Positions 17,863 through 26,244 of a DNA stretch of 64,000 nt are shown here, one piece after another. The translations under genes were made by a program, and so were the position numbers. The DNA comes from Planctomycetota bacterium (GTDB lineage: Bacteria; Planctomycetota; Planctomycetia; Pirellulales; Pirellulaceae). The notes below the pieces were generated by a model. The model had not been told where the DNA came from, searched no databases, and was given only the letters and a program-made list of their open reading frames with translations. Where the stretch lies: assembly GCA_963204915.1 (NCBI GenBank), contig CAUJHS010000117.1, positions 1 through 64,000 of the forward strand. Direction: 5' to 3'. Each line of letters starts with the position of its first letter. Position 1 is the first letter of the stretch.

Positions 17863-18208
17863 GGTAGTCCTCAAGCCGCCCTCCTGCCAGCGGAAAGCCG
17901 CGAATTGGGACAAGAGCGGCAACAGCTTCCTCGGCGCCTACCACAGGCTAATGTTTTAACCCCGCAAACAGCGGGGAGTTGCGAAAAACGCTGGTAATCA
18001 GAATCCGCCGCAGGCCGCGCAATTTGACGTTGGCGCCATTGCCATGCAACAGCGAAACGAGCGGTAAGGTCAGGCAGGACGATTGGTGGGATTAAACCGC
18101 GTGTGGCAAGCAGGCCGCAACCTATTGCGGCCTGGAATGAAACGCCAGTTTGGGGGTCGCGTTCCGCGTGGTGCGGGCCCACCACGCAGAATCGCGACCG
18201 GATCGGCG

Positions 18209-18403
18209 TCAGCTCGAAGAACTGGAGGCCGAACCAAGTTGGTTTGCAACGTCGTTAAAGGTCTGTTTGGCATTGGTGCCGATGGTCGAAATCGCCGTCA
18301 AACAGACAATGACGATCAACGCCAACATCACCGCGTACTCGACGGCGGTTGGACCATCTTCCGACACCAAAAAACGACGGACTTGAATGGCAAGACTCTG
18401 CAT
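18209..18403 (-). CDS. flp: Flp-type (type IVb) pilin
   Basis: This 64-aa protein starts at the ATG at 18403, with AGGAAG about 8 nt upstream. A short basic leader ends SEDG, followed by PTAVEY and the hydrophobic AVMLALIVIVCLTAIS. This is the type IVb prepilin pattern: cleavage after Gly, Glu at +5 and Tyr at +6, then one helix. Flp subunits polymerise into Tad pili, and the matching outer-membrane secretin set lies about 8 kb away in this window. The prepilin peptidase, TadA ATPase and TadB/C are not present here. Confidence 0.88.
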   Translation of the reverse strand: MQSLAIQVRRFLVSEDGPTAVEYAVMLALIVIVCLTAISTIGTNAKQTFNDVANQLGSASSSSS

Positions 18404-19056
18404 GGCGCACTTCCTAAAGTTGCGGACCGTCCGCGCAACCTCGCGGCGATCCTGTACCAAAGATAAGAATGGACCTGACCCGCGCTCCGTCGCCCCGAGG
18501 AGCGACGCCGGCCTGCATGAGCACGGCACAGTCCGATCAAATTACTAGGCGCCTCTTCCTCAACATCTTGCCAAGTGCATGGGACGAGCCGGCGATAATC
18601 TTCCGGCGACTCTCCAACACCCTTTCGGCGGCCAGGCTGCCGCCGCGCGAACTTAGGCGCGCGTCGGCCCTTAGCTTTGCGTGCCGGCCTTGCGACCGGG
18701 TTGCCCTTTCGAGGATGGGAGGCGGCAGGCCTCATAGCCGGGAAATGCTTGTGACGCGCGGAGCCGCGCAGAACAACACAAGCATCCGAAATCAGGGACA
18801 GCAACGACTTGTGTCCTTAAGTTAACTCCCGGTAAAAACAACTCTAGTTCAAGAAACGCCAGGATGCCGCCGAGCAGACAAATTTTGTTGACCGAAAACG
18901 ATCCCTCTTGTCGGTCAACCTGCGCAACCACGCAATGCCAAAAAGAGAATCGCTGTTCCAATCAGGGAAACAACAATGGATCCCAGGCATCCAAGACGGT
19001 TTGAATAAAACGCAAACATGCCCGCTCCTTAATGACGTCAATCCGATCCGTAGGAA
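18404..19056. other. Intergenic region upstream of the pilin gene
   Basis: About 650 bases without a supported gene. Short frames on both strands lack start signals and recognisable sequence. It should contain the pilin promoter on the minus strand, but I saw no convincing sigma-70 or sigma-54 elements. Confidence 0.4.
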
Positions 19057-19099
19057 CAATAAAAGACGGCGGAGCCATTGCCTTGCGCTGACTCCGCCG
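19057..19099 (-). terminator. Rho-independent terminator, leftward
   Basis: On the minus strand CGGCGGAG (19099-19092) pairs with CTCCGCCG (19074-19067), extendable by three pairs inside. TCTTTTATT follows at 19066-19058. It faces transcription from the glycine-zipper gene at 19271. Confidence 0.65.
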
Positions 19100-19192
19100 C
19101 CCACACCCTTCTCTGTCTCTGCGCTACTCCGGGTATTTTGTCGCGTGTGCTCAATCCCGTGCTTCGCTAACTCTTGGTTGTGCACCAAGGTA

Positions 19193-19223
19193 GAAGCCAG
19201 CCTTCTGGAAGAAGGCTGGCTTC
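19193..19223 (-). terminator. Perfect 13-bp hairpin after the glycine-zipper gene
   Basis: GAAGCCAGCCTTC (19193-19205) and GAAGGCTGGCTTC (19211-19223) form a perfect stem with a 5-base loop, 48 bases beyond the stop at 19271. No T-run follows on either strand. It may be a 3' stabiliser working with the terminator further downstream. Confidence 0.45.
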
Positions 19224-19270
19224 GCAGGACGAATCACGCCCAGATAAATCACGCTCAAATACATGACCGA

Positions 19271-19795
19271 CTATCGGCCGTCGCCGTCGGCGTCACCGGG
19301 CAAGGCGCGTTCGACGCGATGCCACGCGTCGCGTGTCGCATACTTGGCCTTCTCCCAACCAAGGCGTGAATTACCCTTGGCGCGAGCCCAGTCACGCTCC
19401 AAGTCGTTCTCGACGTCGTCATAGCGACGATCGGGATAGCGCTGACGCGACTCCCAGCCATAGCGATATGCGGGCGCATAGTCATCATACGACGTGCCTT
19501 CTTCGTAATAATCGCGCGTCGTATAATTATCTCGCCAGTAGGCGTCTTCGGTTGTGGGATCGAAATGTTCGGCGGTCGCCTTGCCGGCATAACCGCCCGC
19601 CACACCGCCAATGATGGCGCCGGCGACGGTGCCGATCGGTCCTGCGACGGTCCCGGCTGCGGCGCCCGCAGCGGCTCCACCGAGCGCGGCGCCAACGCCA
19701 GCGCCCACAGGATGCGATCCCGGCGCGCCGGTAACAGGATCAGGATTCCGATCGTGTTCAATTCGCTCGTCGTTCGTCGTCACTTTCCGTGCCAT
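19271..19795 (-). CDS. Glycine-zipper domain protein, probably stress-related
   Basis: This 174-aa protein begins with a short charged region including DPVTGAPGSHPVG. A Gly/Ala-zipper hydrophobic hairpin follows (about residues 30-72, GAALGGAAAGAAAG and GAIIGGVAGGYAG). Then comes a conserved acidic/aromatic part (EDAYWRDNY, PAYRYGWESR) and a charged helix. Unnamed bacterial proteins with the same layout are known, often linked with general stress. The zipper could insert in or perturb a membrane. No partner gene is adjacent, and two hairpins follow it. Confidence 0.65.
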   Translation of the reverse strand: MARKVTTNDERIEHDRNPDPVTGAPGSHPVGAGVGAALGGAAAGAAAGTVAGPIGTVAGAIIGGVAGGYAGKATAEHFDPTTEDAYWRDNYTTRDYYEEGTSYDDYAPAYRYGWESRQRYPDRRYDDVENDLERDWARAKGNSRLGWEKAKYATRDAWHRVERALPGDADGDGR

Positions 19796-19964
19796 TACTT
19801 ACTATCCTCTATTTCGAAGGTTTCGATTCGTACTGCCGGACCGTCGCACAAGGCTGTGCATGGCGTAGAACGTCATGCGTTTCTCATGGCGAGCTGAAAA
19901 ACCGGCACTCCCGCCTAGAGCCTTGTAGTGCAAGTCTCATGCCGATAGCGACGAACGCGCGAGA

Positions 19965-20693
19965 CTACGAACTCAGCACGAGAAACAGCTCGCGCAGTTC
20001 TGCTTCGGCGTCCACAGGGTTGGCCACGGTTTGCGCCGCTTCGGCTTGCAGAAGATCGCGACAACGACGGCGCAGTCGATGCGCGGCGGTCTTCACCGCC
20101 CCCTCGCTCATGTGCAGGCGCGCGGCGATTTCTTGATACGTGGCGGGCGCCGCCTCGCCCCCCAGTTGCAACTTAAGGGCCTCGTAGAGTTCGCCTTTCC
20201 CTTGTGCTTCATATTCCGAGCGCAAGCGGTCCAGGGCGCGTTCCAAGAGCGTCATCGCCCAACGACGCTCAAAGATCCGTTCGGGTGTTTGTACGTCGGC
20301 AGGCTCCAGGCGGTAACGGTCTTCGCCACGTTCAAAGTCGAGTGAGAGCAATCGTTGGCCGCCGCCGCGTTTGAGCCGGCCGGCCTTTCGCCATTCATTT
20401 TGCAGAAAGTGATTGAGCGACGAAAGCAGGAACGTGCGGAACTTGCCCCGCTCGCGGTCGGCCTGCTCGAACCGGTCCTTTTCGAGAAGTTGCGCGAAGA
20501 ACTCTTGCGTCAAGTCTTGCGCTTCCTCGATTCGATAGCCGCGCCGACGCACGTAAGCGTACAGCGGATACCAGTACGTTTCGCACAAAGCGGCCAGGGC
20601 TTGCGCGGCCTCCGGCGAGGCGCCTTGCGCTGCTTGCGCTACCAGGCTCCAATGGGTTGTTAGAAAAGCTCGCGGCTGGTCGGAGGTGGACAT
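19965..20693 (-). CDS. ECF-type RNA polymerase sigma factor
   Basis: This 242-aa protein has the planctomycete ECF layout. It opens with TTHWSLVAQAA. Region 2 lies around residues 35-100, with ALCETYWYPLYAYVRRRGY, the EEAQDLTQEFFAQLL core and RGKFRTFLLSSLNHFL. Region 4 lies around 180-215, with a helix-turn-helix TYQEIAARLHMSEGAVKTAAHRLRRR. It directs RNA polymerase to a regulon not visible here. No anti-sigma factor or Ser/Thr kinase is adjacent, unlike many planctomycete ECF loci. It diverges from the amidohydrolase gene. Confidence 0.85.
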   Translation of the reverse strand: MSTSDQPRAFLTTHWSLVAQAAQGASPEAAQALAALCETYWYPLYAYVRRRGYRIEEAQDLTQEFFAQLLEKDRFEQADRERGKFRTFLLSSLNHFLQNEWRKAGRLKRGGGQRLLSLDFERGEDRYRLEPADVQTPERIFERRWAMTLLERALDRLRSEYEAQGKGELYEALKLQLGGEAAPATYQEIAARLHMSEGAVKTAAHRLRRRCRDLLQAEAAQTVANPVDAEAELRELFLVLSS

Positions 20694-20814
20694 ACGACGC
20701 GCAGGCCAGTATAGATGAGGCCGGAGTAGCGATCACCAACGGCGCCACGTACTTCACGGCTTTCCGTTCGATTGTACGGCGCACCGCTCAAAACGCCACG
20801 GGAAATTCAAGTTT

Positions 20815-22092
20815 ATGAAGTCAGCAGTCGGCGCGACGATCATTCGCAATGGCCAATTGATCGATGGAGCGGGCGCGGCGCCCCTTCCGCACGCAGCGCT
20901 CGTGATCGTCGATGGCCGCATCGTGTATGCAGGCGCCGAAGCCGCGGCGCCAGAGACTCCACGCGAAGCGAAAATTTTGGACGCACGCGGCGGCACGATC
21001 ATGCCGGGACTCGTCGAAGCGCATTTTCACCCCACGTATTTCAATGTGGCGGCGCTAGAGGATCTCGATATCAAGTATCCGGTGGAGTACGTCACGTTGC
21101 TGGCAGCGGCGAATGCTCGGCTGGCGCTGGAATGCGGTTACACCGCGGCGCGCAGCGGCGGCAGCTTGTTCAACATCGACGTGTGGCTGAAGAAGGCGAT
21201 TGAGAATGATTTGACGCCGGGCCCGCGACTCGCTGCCAGCGGACGCGAAATTTGCGGCGTGGGAGGACTGATGGATTGGAACCCGGACTTCCGCCGGATT
21301 GGCATGGAAGGTTTGGTGTTGCTGATCAACGGCCCCGATGAAGCACGCGCCGCGGTGCGGAAACTCGTCAAAGACGGCGTCGAGTGGGTCAAGACCTATC
21401 CGACCGGCGACGCCGCCGCGCCGGATGTGAACGACCATCATACGCTGTGCATGACGTTTGAAGAGATGCATGCCGTGGTGGCGACGGCGCACAACCACGG
21501 TTTGAAAGTCACCGGGCATTGCCGCGCCACCGAAGGAATCAAGAACGCCCTGCGAGCCGGTTATGACGCCCTGGAGCATGGCACGTTCATGGATGATGAA
21601 GCCCTCGAGATGTTGCTCGCCCGTGATGTGCCTGTGGTGCCGGCCTTGTACTTTGAACTGGCAAGCATCCAACACGGTCCGGAGTTTGGCATGCCGCAGC
21701 GCGTGATCGATGGCCATCAAGAGACGCTCGACGGCGGAGCGGAAAGTGCGCGCCGCATCTTGCAAGCGGGCGGCCGTCTGGGCATGGGAGGCGACTACGG
21801 CTTCGCCTGGAACCCGCACGGCGACTACGCCAAAGAGCTTTCTTTCTTCGTGAACTACGTGGGCTTCTCGCCGCTTGACGTCATTCGCTGCGCCACCAAA
21901 ACCGGCGCCGAGATCATGGGTCGGGGGCATGAGTTCGGCACGCTCGAGGCCGGAAAGCTGGCCGATGTGCTCGTGGTCGAAGGCGATGTGGCGTCGGACA
22001 TAAGTCGGTTGGAGAACCGTCAGAACTTTCTCGCCGTCATGCAAGGCGGCGTCATCAAAGCCGGCCGCGCCGCTCACCCGTCGCCCGAGTGA
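20815..22092 (+). CDS. Amidohydrolase-family protein (imidazolonepropionase/prolidase-like)
   Basis: This 425-aa protein has the metal-dependent amidohydrolase pattern. It opens with a small beta-sandwich (NGQLIDGAGAAPLPHAALV). The first metal motif is EAHFHP at about residue 68, a later ligand lies in KVTGHCRATEG, ALEHGTFMDDE follows, and a final Asp lies in MGGDYGF. The C-terminus returns to the sandwich (EAGKLADVLVVEGD). Such enzymes hydrolyse C-N bonds in cyclic amides or peptides; the substrate cannot be read from sequence. The aldehyde dehydrogenase gene starts 104 nt downstream on the same strand, so a joint catabolic role is possible. Confidence 0.82.
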   Translation: MKSAVGATIIRNGQLIDGAGAAPLPHAALVIVDGRIVYAGAEAAAPETPREAKILDARGGTIMPGLVEAHFHPTYFNVAALEDLDIKYPVEYVTLLAAANARLALECGYTAARSGGSLFNIDVWLKKAIENDLTPGPRLAASGREICGVGGLMDWNPDFRRIGMEGLVLLINGPDEARAAVRKLVKDGVEWVKTYPTGDAAAPDVNDHHTLCMTFEEMHAVVATAHNHGLKVTGHCRATEGIKNALRAGYDALEHGTFMDDEALEMLLARDVPVVPALYFELASIQHGPEFGMPQRVIDGHQETLDGGAESARRILQAGGRLGMGGDYGFAWNPHGDYAKELSFFVNYVGFSPLDVIRCATKTGAEIMGRGHEFGTLEAGKLADVLVVEGDVASDISRLENRQNFLAVMQGGVIKAGRAAHPSPE

Positions 22093-22196
22093 GCGGGATG
22101 TCGCCGCGCATCTCGTGAATCGGCGCCGTTGGTCCTGGTGGGTTTGCCCGGCGATGTTCGGTATGATTGCGGTAGAACCCTGTTCAGGAGCATGGC

Positions 22197-23651
22197 ATGG
22201 CAACCACGACGCAGACCTTGGGACGGATGTTAATTAACGGCCAGTGGCGCGAGGCGGCCGAGGGACGGACTCTGGCAGTCATCAACCCCGCCACCGAAGA
22301 AGCGCTTTCTGAAGTCGCGTACGGCGGCCGCCGCGAGGCGCAAGAAGCCGTTGAAGCCGCCTTCGCCGCGTTGCCCGATTGGCGGCGGCGCACCGCCTGG
22401 GACCGGGCCGGCGTTCTCAAACGAACCGCCGAGTTGATGCGACAGCGCAGCGACGCGATCGCCCGCACTTTGACCCAAGAGCAAGGCAAGCCGCTGGCCG
22501 AAGCCAAGGCCGAGATCCTCCATTCGGCCGACACCTTCGAATGGTTCGCCGAGGAGGGCAAGCGGGCGTACGGCCAGGTCATTCCGCAGTCGCAACCGCA
22601 TAAGCGGCATTTCACCCTCAAACATCCGGTGGGTGTGGTGGCGGCGATCAGTCCTTGGAACTTTCCCGTCACGTTGCAGTCGCGCAAGATCGCCCCGGCG
22701 CTGGCGGCGGGTTGCACCGTGGTAAGCCGCCCGGCGAGCCAAACTCCGCTCAGCTTGATTCAAGTGTATGAGTGTTTAGTCGAGGCCGGCTTGCCGGCGG
22801 GAGTTGCCAATCTGGTGCTTGGCCCGGCCGAAGAATTGTCGGAGGAGTTTCTCACCAACCGCAAGTGCGCGAAGATCAGCTTCACGGGCTCGACCGAAGT
22901 CGGCAAGCAGTTGCTACGTCGCTCGGCCGATCAGATGAAACGTCTTAGTCTGGAGTTGGGGGGGCACGCTCCGTTTGTGATCTTCCCCGACGCCGACCCG
23001 CAACATGTGGCCAAGATCGCCGTCATTGGCAAGTTCCGCAACAACGGGCAAGTGTGCATCTCACCGAGCCGTTTTTACGTGCATGAAAAGATCGCCGAGG
23101 ATTTCCGTCAGGCAAGCGTCGAACTCGCGCGAGGTTTGAAACTCGGCAATGGTCTTGAGCCAGGCGTGGAAATTGGCCCTATGTTCGACGAGCGCGCCAT
23201 GGAACAGGCGGTTTCGCTGATTGACGACGCTCGGCGTCACGGCGCCAAAGTGCTGACCGGCGGCGGACGCAGCGAGCGCTTCGAGCGCGGCTATTTCTTC
23301 GAGCCGACCGTTGTGGCGGAACTCTCGCCCGAGATGCGTCTGTTGACCGATGAGCCCTTTGCCCCGGTGATGCCCTTGCTCAACTTCCGGCAAATTGAGG
23401 AGGTGATCCAGCAAGCCAACAACACGCCGTATGGGCTCGCCGCGTATGTGTTCACCAACGACCTGACCACCATGTGGCGGATGGCCGAAGGGTTAGAAGC
23501 GGGTATCATCGCGGTGAATGATCCCGTGCCGGCCACACCGCAATGTCCCTTTGGCGGTATGAAAGAAAGCGGCCTGGGCCGTGAGTTGGCTCACGAGGGA
23601 TTAGAAGCGTATCTGGAGACCAAGGCGGTGTCGATGGTGCTTCGTGAATAG
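22197..23651 (+). CDS. NAD(P)-dependent aldehyde dehydrogenase (succinate-semialdehyde dehydrogenase-like)
   Basis: This 484-aa protein is the usual length for the family. The coenzyme loop FTGSTEVGKQLL, the general base in LELGGHAP and the catalytic Cys in NNGQVCISPSR are all present. ISPWNFPVTLQSRKIAPAL and the C-terminal PFGGMKESGLGRELAHEGL fit the GabD/SSADH-like branch. It would oxidise an aldehyde or semialdehyde to the acid in the cytoplasm. AGGAG lies 6 nt before the chosen ATG; another ATG at 22192 is out of frame. The DUF488 gene begins just after its stop. Confidence 0.88.
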   Translation: MATTTQTLGRMLINGQWREAAEGRTLAVINPATEEALSEVAYGGRREAQEAVEAAFAALPDWRRRTAWDRAGVLKRTAELMRQRSDAIARTLTQEQGKPLAEAKAEILHSADTFEWFAEEGKRAYGQVIPQSQPHKRHFTLKHPVGVVAAISPWNFPVTLQSRKIAPALAAGCTVVSRPASQTPLSLIQVYECLVEAGLPAGVANLVLGPAEELSEEFLTNRKCAKISFTGSTEVGKQLLRRSADQMKRLSLELGGHAPFVIFPDADPQHVAKIAVIGKFRNNGQVCISPSRFYVHEKIAEDFRQASVELARGLKLGNGLEPGVEIGPMFDERAMEQAVSLIDDARRHGAKVLTGGGRSERFERGYFFEPTVVAELSPEMRLLTDEPFAPVMPLLNFRQIEEVIQQANNTPYGLAAYVFTNDLTTMWRMAEGLEAGIIAVNDPVPATPQCPFGGMKESGLGRELAHEGLEAYLETKAVSMVLRE

Positions 23652-23688
23652 CCTTAGATTGGGCGTGCATAGGCAGGGCGAAACGGAA

Positions 23689-24105
23689 ATGAAGCTGTTT
23701 ACCATCGGCTACGGCGGACGCAAACCGGATGATCTTGTGTCGACCCTCCAGGCGGCGGGCGTGCGCACCGTGGTCGACGTACGCTTGCGACCCGATCGCG
23801 CCAGCATGGGCGCCTTCACGCTGGCGAAAACCCCGGACAAAGGCATTCAACGACTCTTGTCCGAGGGTGGAATCGGTTACGTCTCGTTCGTCGAGTTGGG
23901 CAATCTTTTTCGCCACTATGATGACTGGCCCCAGCGGTACGCCGCCTTGCTGGCCGCGGCAGGCGGGTTGCTGACCGAATCGCTGCAGGAGGCGCCTGCC
24001 CCCTTCTGCCTGATGTGCTCCGAACGCAACGTCGAGGAATGTCATCGTCGGCAGATTGCCGAATTCCTGGCAAGTCAGGGTTACGAAGTCGAACACTTGC
24101 CGTAG
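23689..24105 (+). CDS. DUF488 domain protein
   Basis: From the ATG at 23689 this is 138 aa. The start was chosen because the DUF488 fold opens directly with KLFTIGYGGRKPDDL; an in-frame ATG at 23644 would add 15 unlikely residues. VVDVRLRPDRASMG, a conserved tyrosine region, and the Cys-rich LMCSERNVEECHRRQIAEFL are typical. DUF488 proteins have no firm function; the CSE...CHR motif suggests nucleotide or thiol chemistry. The gene follows the aldehyde dehydrogenase by 37 nt and is probably co-transcribed. Confidence 0.85.
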   Translation: MKLFTIGYGGRKPDDLVSTLQAAGVRTVVDVRLRPDRASMGAFTLAKTPDKGIQRLLSEGGIGYVSFVELGNLFRHYDDWPQRYAALLAAAGGLLTESLQEAPAPFCLMCSERNVEECHRRQIAEFLASQGYEVEHLP

Positions 24106-24521
24106 TCGCCTATCGCTGGGGTTGGCTTGGATCGCACAAGGTTCGCCAGGTCCCAAAGTCTCGCTTCTTGGATGGGAGTCTCTCATCTCGCGGTCGATAA
24201 GCGGCGCGCACTGCCGACGCGGGAATAGCGTCGTTTTCACACCTTTCGCGTCGACGGACTCGCGAACTCCGCCGAACGAGGAGCCGAACTCCGCCGCTCG
24301 TGGTCCGTCTTTCGGTCAGCCATTCCCAGCAAAAAAGGCAGTGAAAATACTTGACAAACGCCGAATTTGCGTTCTGTTTTGAACTTTACGCAGCCTTTAT
24401 TTATTCTTAACCGGGATGGAGGAAGTTGATCGAGGCAGAGACCTACGGGCTATCTCTCTTGCGCGAGGCAGCGCAGTTGGCGGGCGCCAACACATTCATT
24501 CCCATTTTTTAAGGACGACGA
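24106..24521. other. Intergenic leader region before the DUF1559 gene
   Basis: This 416-base region has no supported gene. A perfect TTGACA lies at 24351-24356, but the -10 position (about 24374-24379) reads CTGTTT, so the promoter is weak by eye. An AT-rich stretch (24380-24412) follows it. Confidence 0.4.
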
Positions 24522-25481
24522 GTGAAGATTTCCTCCCACCTTGCATCTCCCTCCCGGCGAGCATTCACCCTGGTCGAACTGCTTGTGGTGATTGCGATTA
24601 TTGGCGTCTTGGTCGCTTTGCTCCTACCTGCGGTGCAAGCCGCCCGCGAAGCCGCCCGACGCATGTCGTGTGGAAACAACCTGAAGCAAATCGGGTTAGG
24701 TCTGCACAATTATCATGACACTTACAAAGCGTTCCCCTATGGCTTTAATGTGCATGAAACGCTGTGGACCGCGCCGTTGCTCCCGTTTGTCGAGCAGAAG
24801 CCGCTGTACGACACGCTCATCTTTGCCGAAGGCGGCATGGGCAACTGGAACGCCGATGGCTCCCCCAACGAAAAAGCCTGCGGCGCACTAATTGAAGTGT
24901 TCCGTTGCCCCAGCATGGCGCAGGGCCAACCGCGCGATAATGAAGGCATTCCTGGCCGCGTGCCGATTAGTTACCGCGGCGTGGCCGGTAACGACATTTA
25001 CTCGGACGACAGCAGCACGATTCCGGCCGGCTCGCCGCCGGGAGCACGGTCGTTAGAGCAAGTGCCGCAAAACGGCATGTTTTGGGGCAACAGCGCCATT
25101 ACGATGGCCGACGTGCTTGACGGGACCAGCAACACGCTGATGATCGGCGAGTCGTACACGGATGTGTACTCCAAGGACGGCCAACAAATGGACTTCTGGG
25201 CCTTTGGTTGCCCCCAAAGCGGCGGTTGGGCTCCAGGCAATGTGAGCGGCACCGAATACAGCGAAGGCGTCGGCTCGGCCGGTCCTCCCATCAACAGCCG
25301 CCTGAACCCTTTGGCGCACGGCGTGACTATGGAAATTGCCTTCGGGAGTTATCATCCCGGCGGAGCGCAGTTCGCCATTGCCGACGGCTCGGTACGGTTC
25401 ATTCCGCAAACCATTAACCTGGATGTCTATCACGCCGTAGGTAGCTGCAATGGGAAAGAGGCCGTCGCGGGGTTCGAGTAA
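24522..25481 (+). CDS. DUF1559 protein with type IV prepilin-like N-terminus
   Basis: This 319-aa protein starts at GTG, with AAGGA about 9 nt upstream. The N-terminus RRAFTLVELLVVIAIIGVL is a class III (prepilin/pseudopilin) signal, cleaved before Phe with Glu at +5. LPAVQAAREAARRM and NLKQIGLGLHNYHDTYKAFP follow, then the C-terminal HPGGAQFAIADGSVRF motif of DUF1559. Planctomycetes carry many paralogues, thought to be exported by a pseudopilin-type machine; their role is unknown. A lipoprotein gene follows, a frequent pairing. Confidence 0.92.
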   Translation: MKISSHLASPSRRAFTLVELLVVIAIIGVLVALLLPAVQAAREAARRMSCGNNLKQIGLGLHNYHDTYKAFPYGFNVHETLWTAPLLPFVEQKPLYDTLIFAEGGMGNWNADGSPNEKACGALIEVFRCPSMAQGQPRDNEGIPGRVPISYRGVAGNDIYSDDSSTIPAGSPPGARSLEQVPQNGMFWGNSAITMADVLDGTSNTLMIGESYTDVYSKDGQQMDFWAFGCPQSGGWAPGNVSGTEYSEGVGSAGPPINSRLNPLAHGVTMEIAFGSYHPGGAQFAIADGSVRFIPQTINLDVYHAVGSCNGKEAVAGFE

Positions 25482-25512
25482 GCAATCGCCGGTAAACAAC
25501 AATCGCCCGTCA

Positions 25513-25572
25513 ACAAGCGGGTTGGATAGCATAGGGCGCTGGCTTCCGATCGTTCGGAAGCCCGCTTGTTTA
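25513..25572 (+). terminator. Nested hairpins after the DUF1559 gene
   Basis: A 9-bp stem (GGCTTCCGA at 25541-25549 with TCGGAAGCC at 25554-25562) has the loop TCGT. A second possible 9-bp stem pairs ACAAGCGGG (25513-25521) with CCCGCTTGT (25561-25569) and shares two bases with the first. TTT follows. Probably a terminator, though the alternative pairing is notable. Confidence 0.5.
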
Positions 25573-25658
25573 AGGCTGATACACTGTCGGAACGATGGTG
25601 CATGTGTCGCCTAAGTTCAAAATTTCTCATACTTCACGGCTTTGTTTGAGGTTCATTC

Positions 25659-26132
25659 GTGTTACTTCGATTGATGTTCTGTCTGGGCGCCGCAATGCTC
25701 GTCCTTACGGCCGGGTGTGGCGCACCCGAAATGGATTACAGCCAGGTCGATCTGGTATCGGCCGGAGGCACGGTCACTTTGGACGGACAGCCGCTGCCGG
25801 GGGCTGTGGTCACGTTTGAAAACGCCGAAGGTCAGTTTTCTTATGGCCTAACCGATGACAGCGGCTACTACGAACTTCAGTTCGATTCGGTCAAAGAGGG
25901 GGTGACTACCGGACCCAAGACTGTGCGCATCAGCACCACGCGAAAGATTCTGGGGCTGAACGCCGACGACACCGAGGGGGGCGAAGTCGGTGAGGCCAGC
26001 GAAGAAGGCGAGACTGCCTCACCAGCAGCAGCCGTTGAAAAAGTTCCCGCCAAATACAACAAGAATTCTGAGTTGAAGGCGGACGTAACCAGCGGCCAAA
26101 GTGAGTACAATTTCGATTTGACCTCGGCGTAA
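25659..26132 (+). CDS. Small lipoprotein with carboxypeptidase-regulatory-like domain
   Basis: This 157-aa protein starts at GTG. Its lipoprotein signal ends in the lipobox LTAGC (Cys19). The rest is a transthyretin/CarboxypepD_reg-like beta-sandwich (SAGGTVTLDGQPLPGAVVTF, then LTDDSGYYEL) followed by an acidic Glu/Gly-rich insert. Proteins of this kind commonly follow DUF1559 genes in planctomycetes, and this one starts 177 nt after. It is probably lipid-anchored in the periplasm; its ligand is unknown. Confidence 0.8.
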   Translation: MLLRLMFCLGAAMLVLTAGCGAPEMDYSQVDLVSAGGTVTLDGQPLPGAVVTFENAEGQFSYGLTDDSGYYELQFDSVKEGVTTGPKTVRISTTRKILGLNADDTEGGEVGEASEEGETASPAAAVEKVPAKYNKNSELKADVTSGQSEYNFDLTSA

Positions 26133-26210
26133 CCTGTCGTTGAGTTCGCCAGCGCAGCAGAAGGGCGATCGACGCATTTCGAACGGCCGCAATAAGGAAA
26201 TTCCTGGACG

Positions 26211-26236
26211 AAGCCTGCGAAGCGCTACGCAGGCTT
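26211..26236. terminator. Hairpin between convergent genes
   Basis: AAGCCTGCG (26211-26219) and CGCAGGCTT (26228-26236) form a perfect 9-bp stem with an 8-base loop. It lies between the convergent stops at 26132 and 26245 and could serve both; only short T-runs flank it. Confidence 0.5.
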
Positions 26237-26244
26237 TCGTTCAA

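Noticed and set aside
18844..19188. 114-aa minus-strand frame between pilin and glycine-zipper genes
   Set aside because: It is rich in Arg, Ser, Trp and Cys, has no start signal and runs through the terminator at 19057-19099.
21055..22203. 382-aa open frame on the minus strand
   Set aside because: Antisense to the amidohydrolase gene, with no recognisable sequence or start signal.
24522..25481. DUF1559 protein as a Tad or type IV pilus subunit
   Set aside because: The prepilin-like N-terminus is shared by the many DUF1559 paralogues of planctomycetes; the gene is not near the pilus genes and the body is not a pilin fold.
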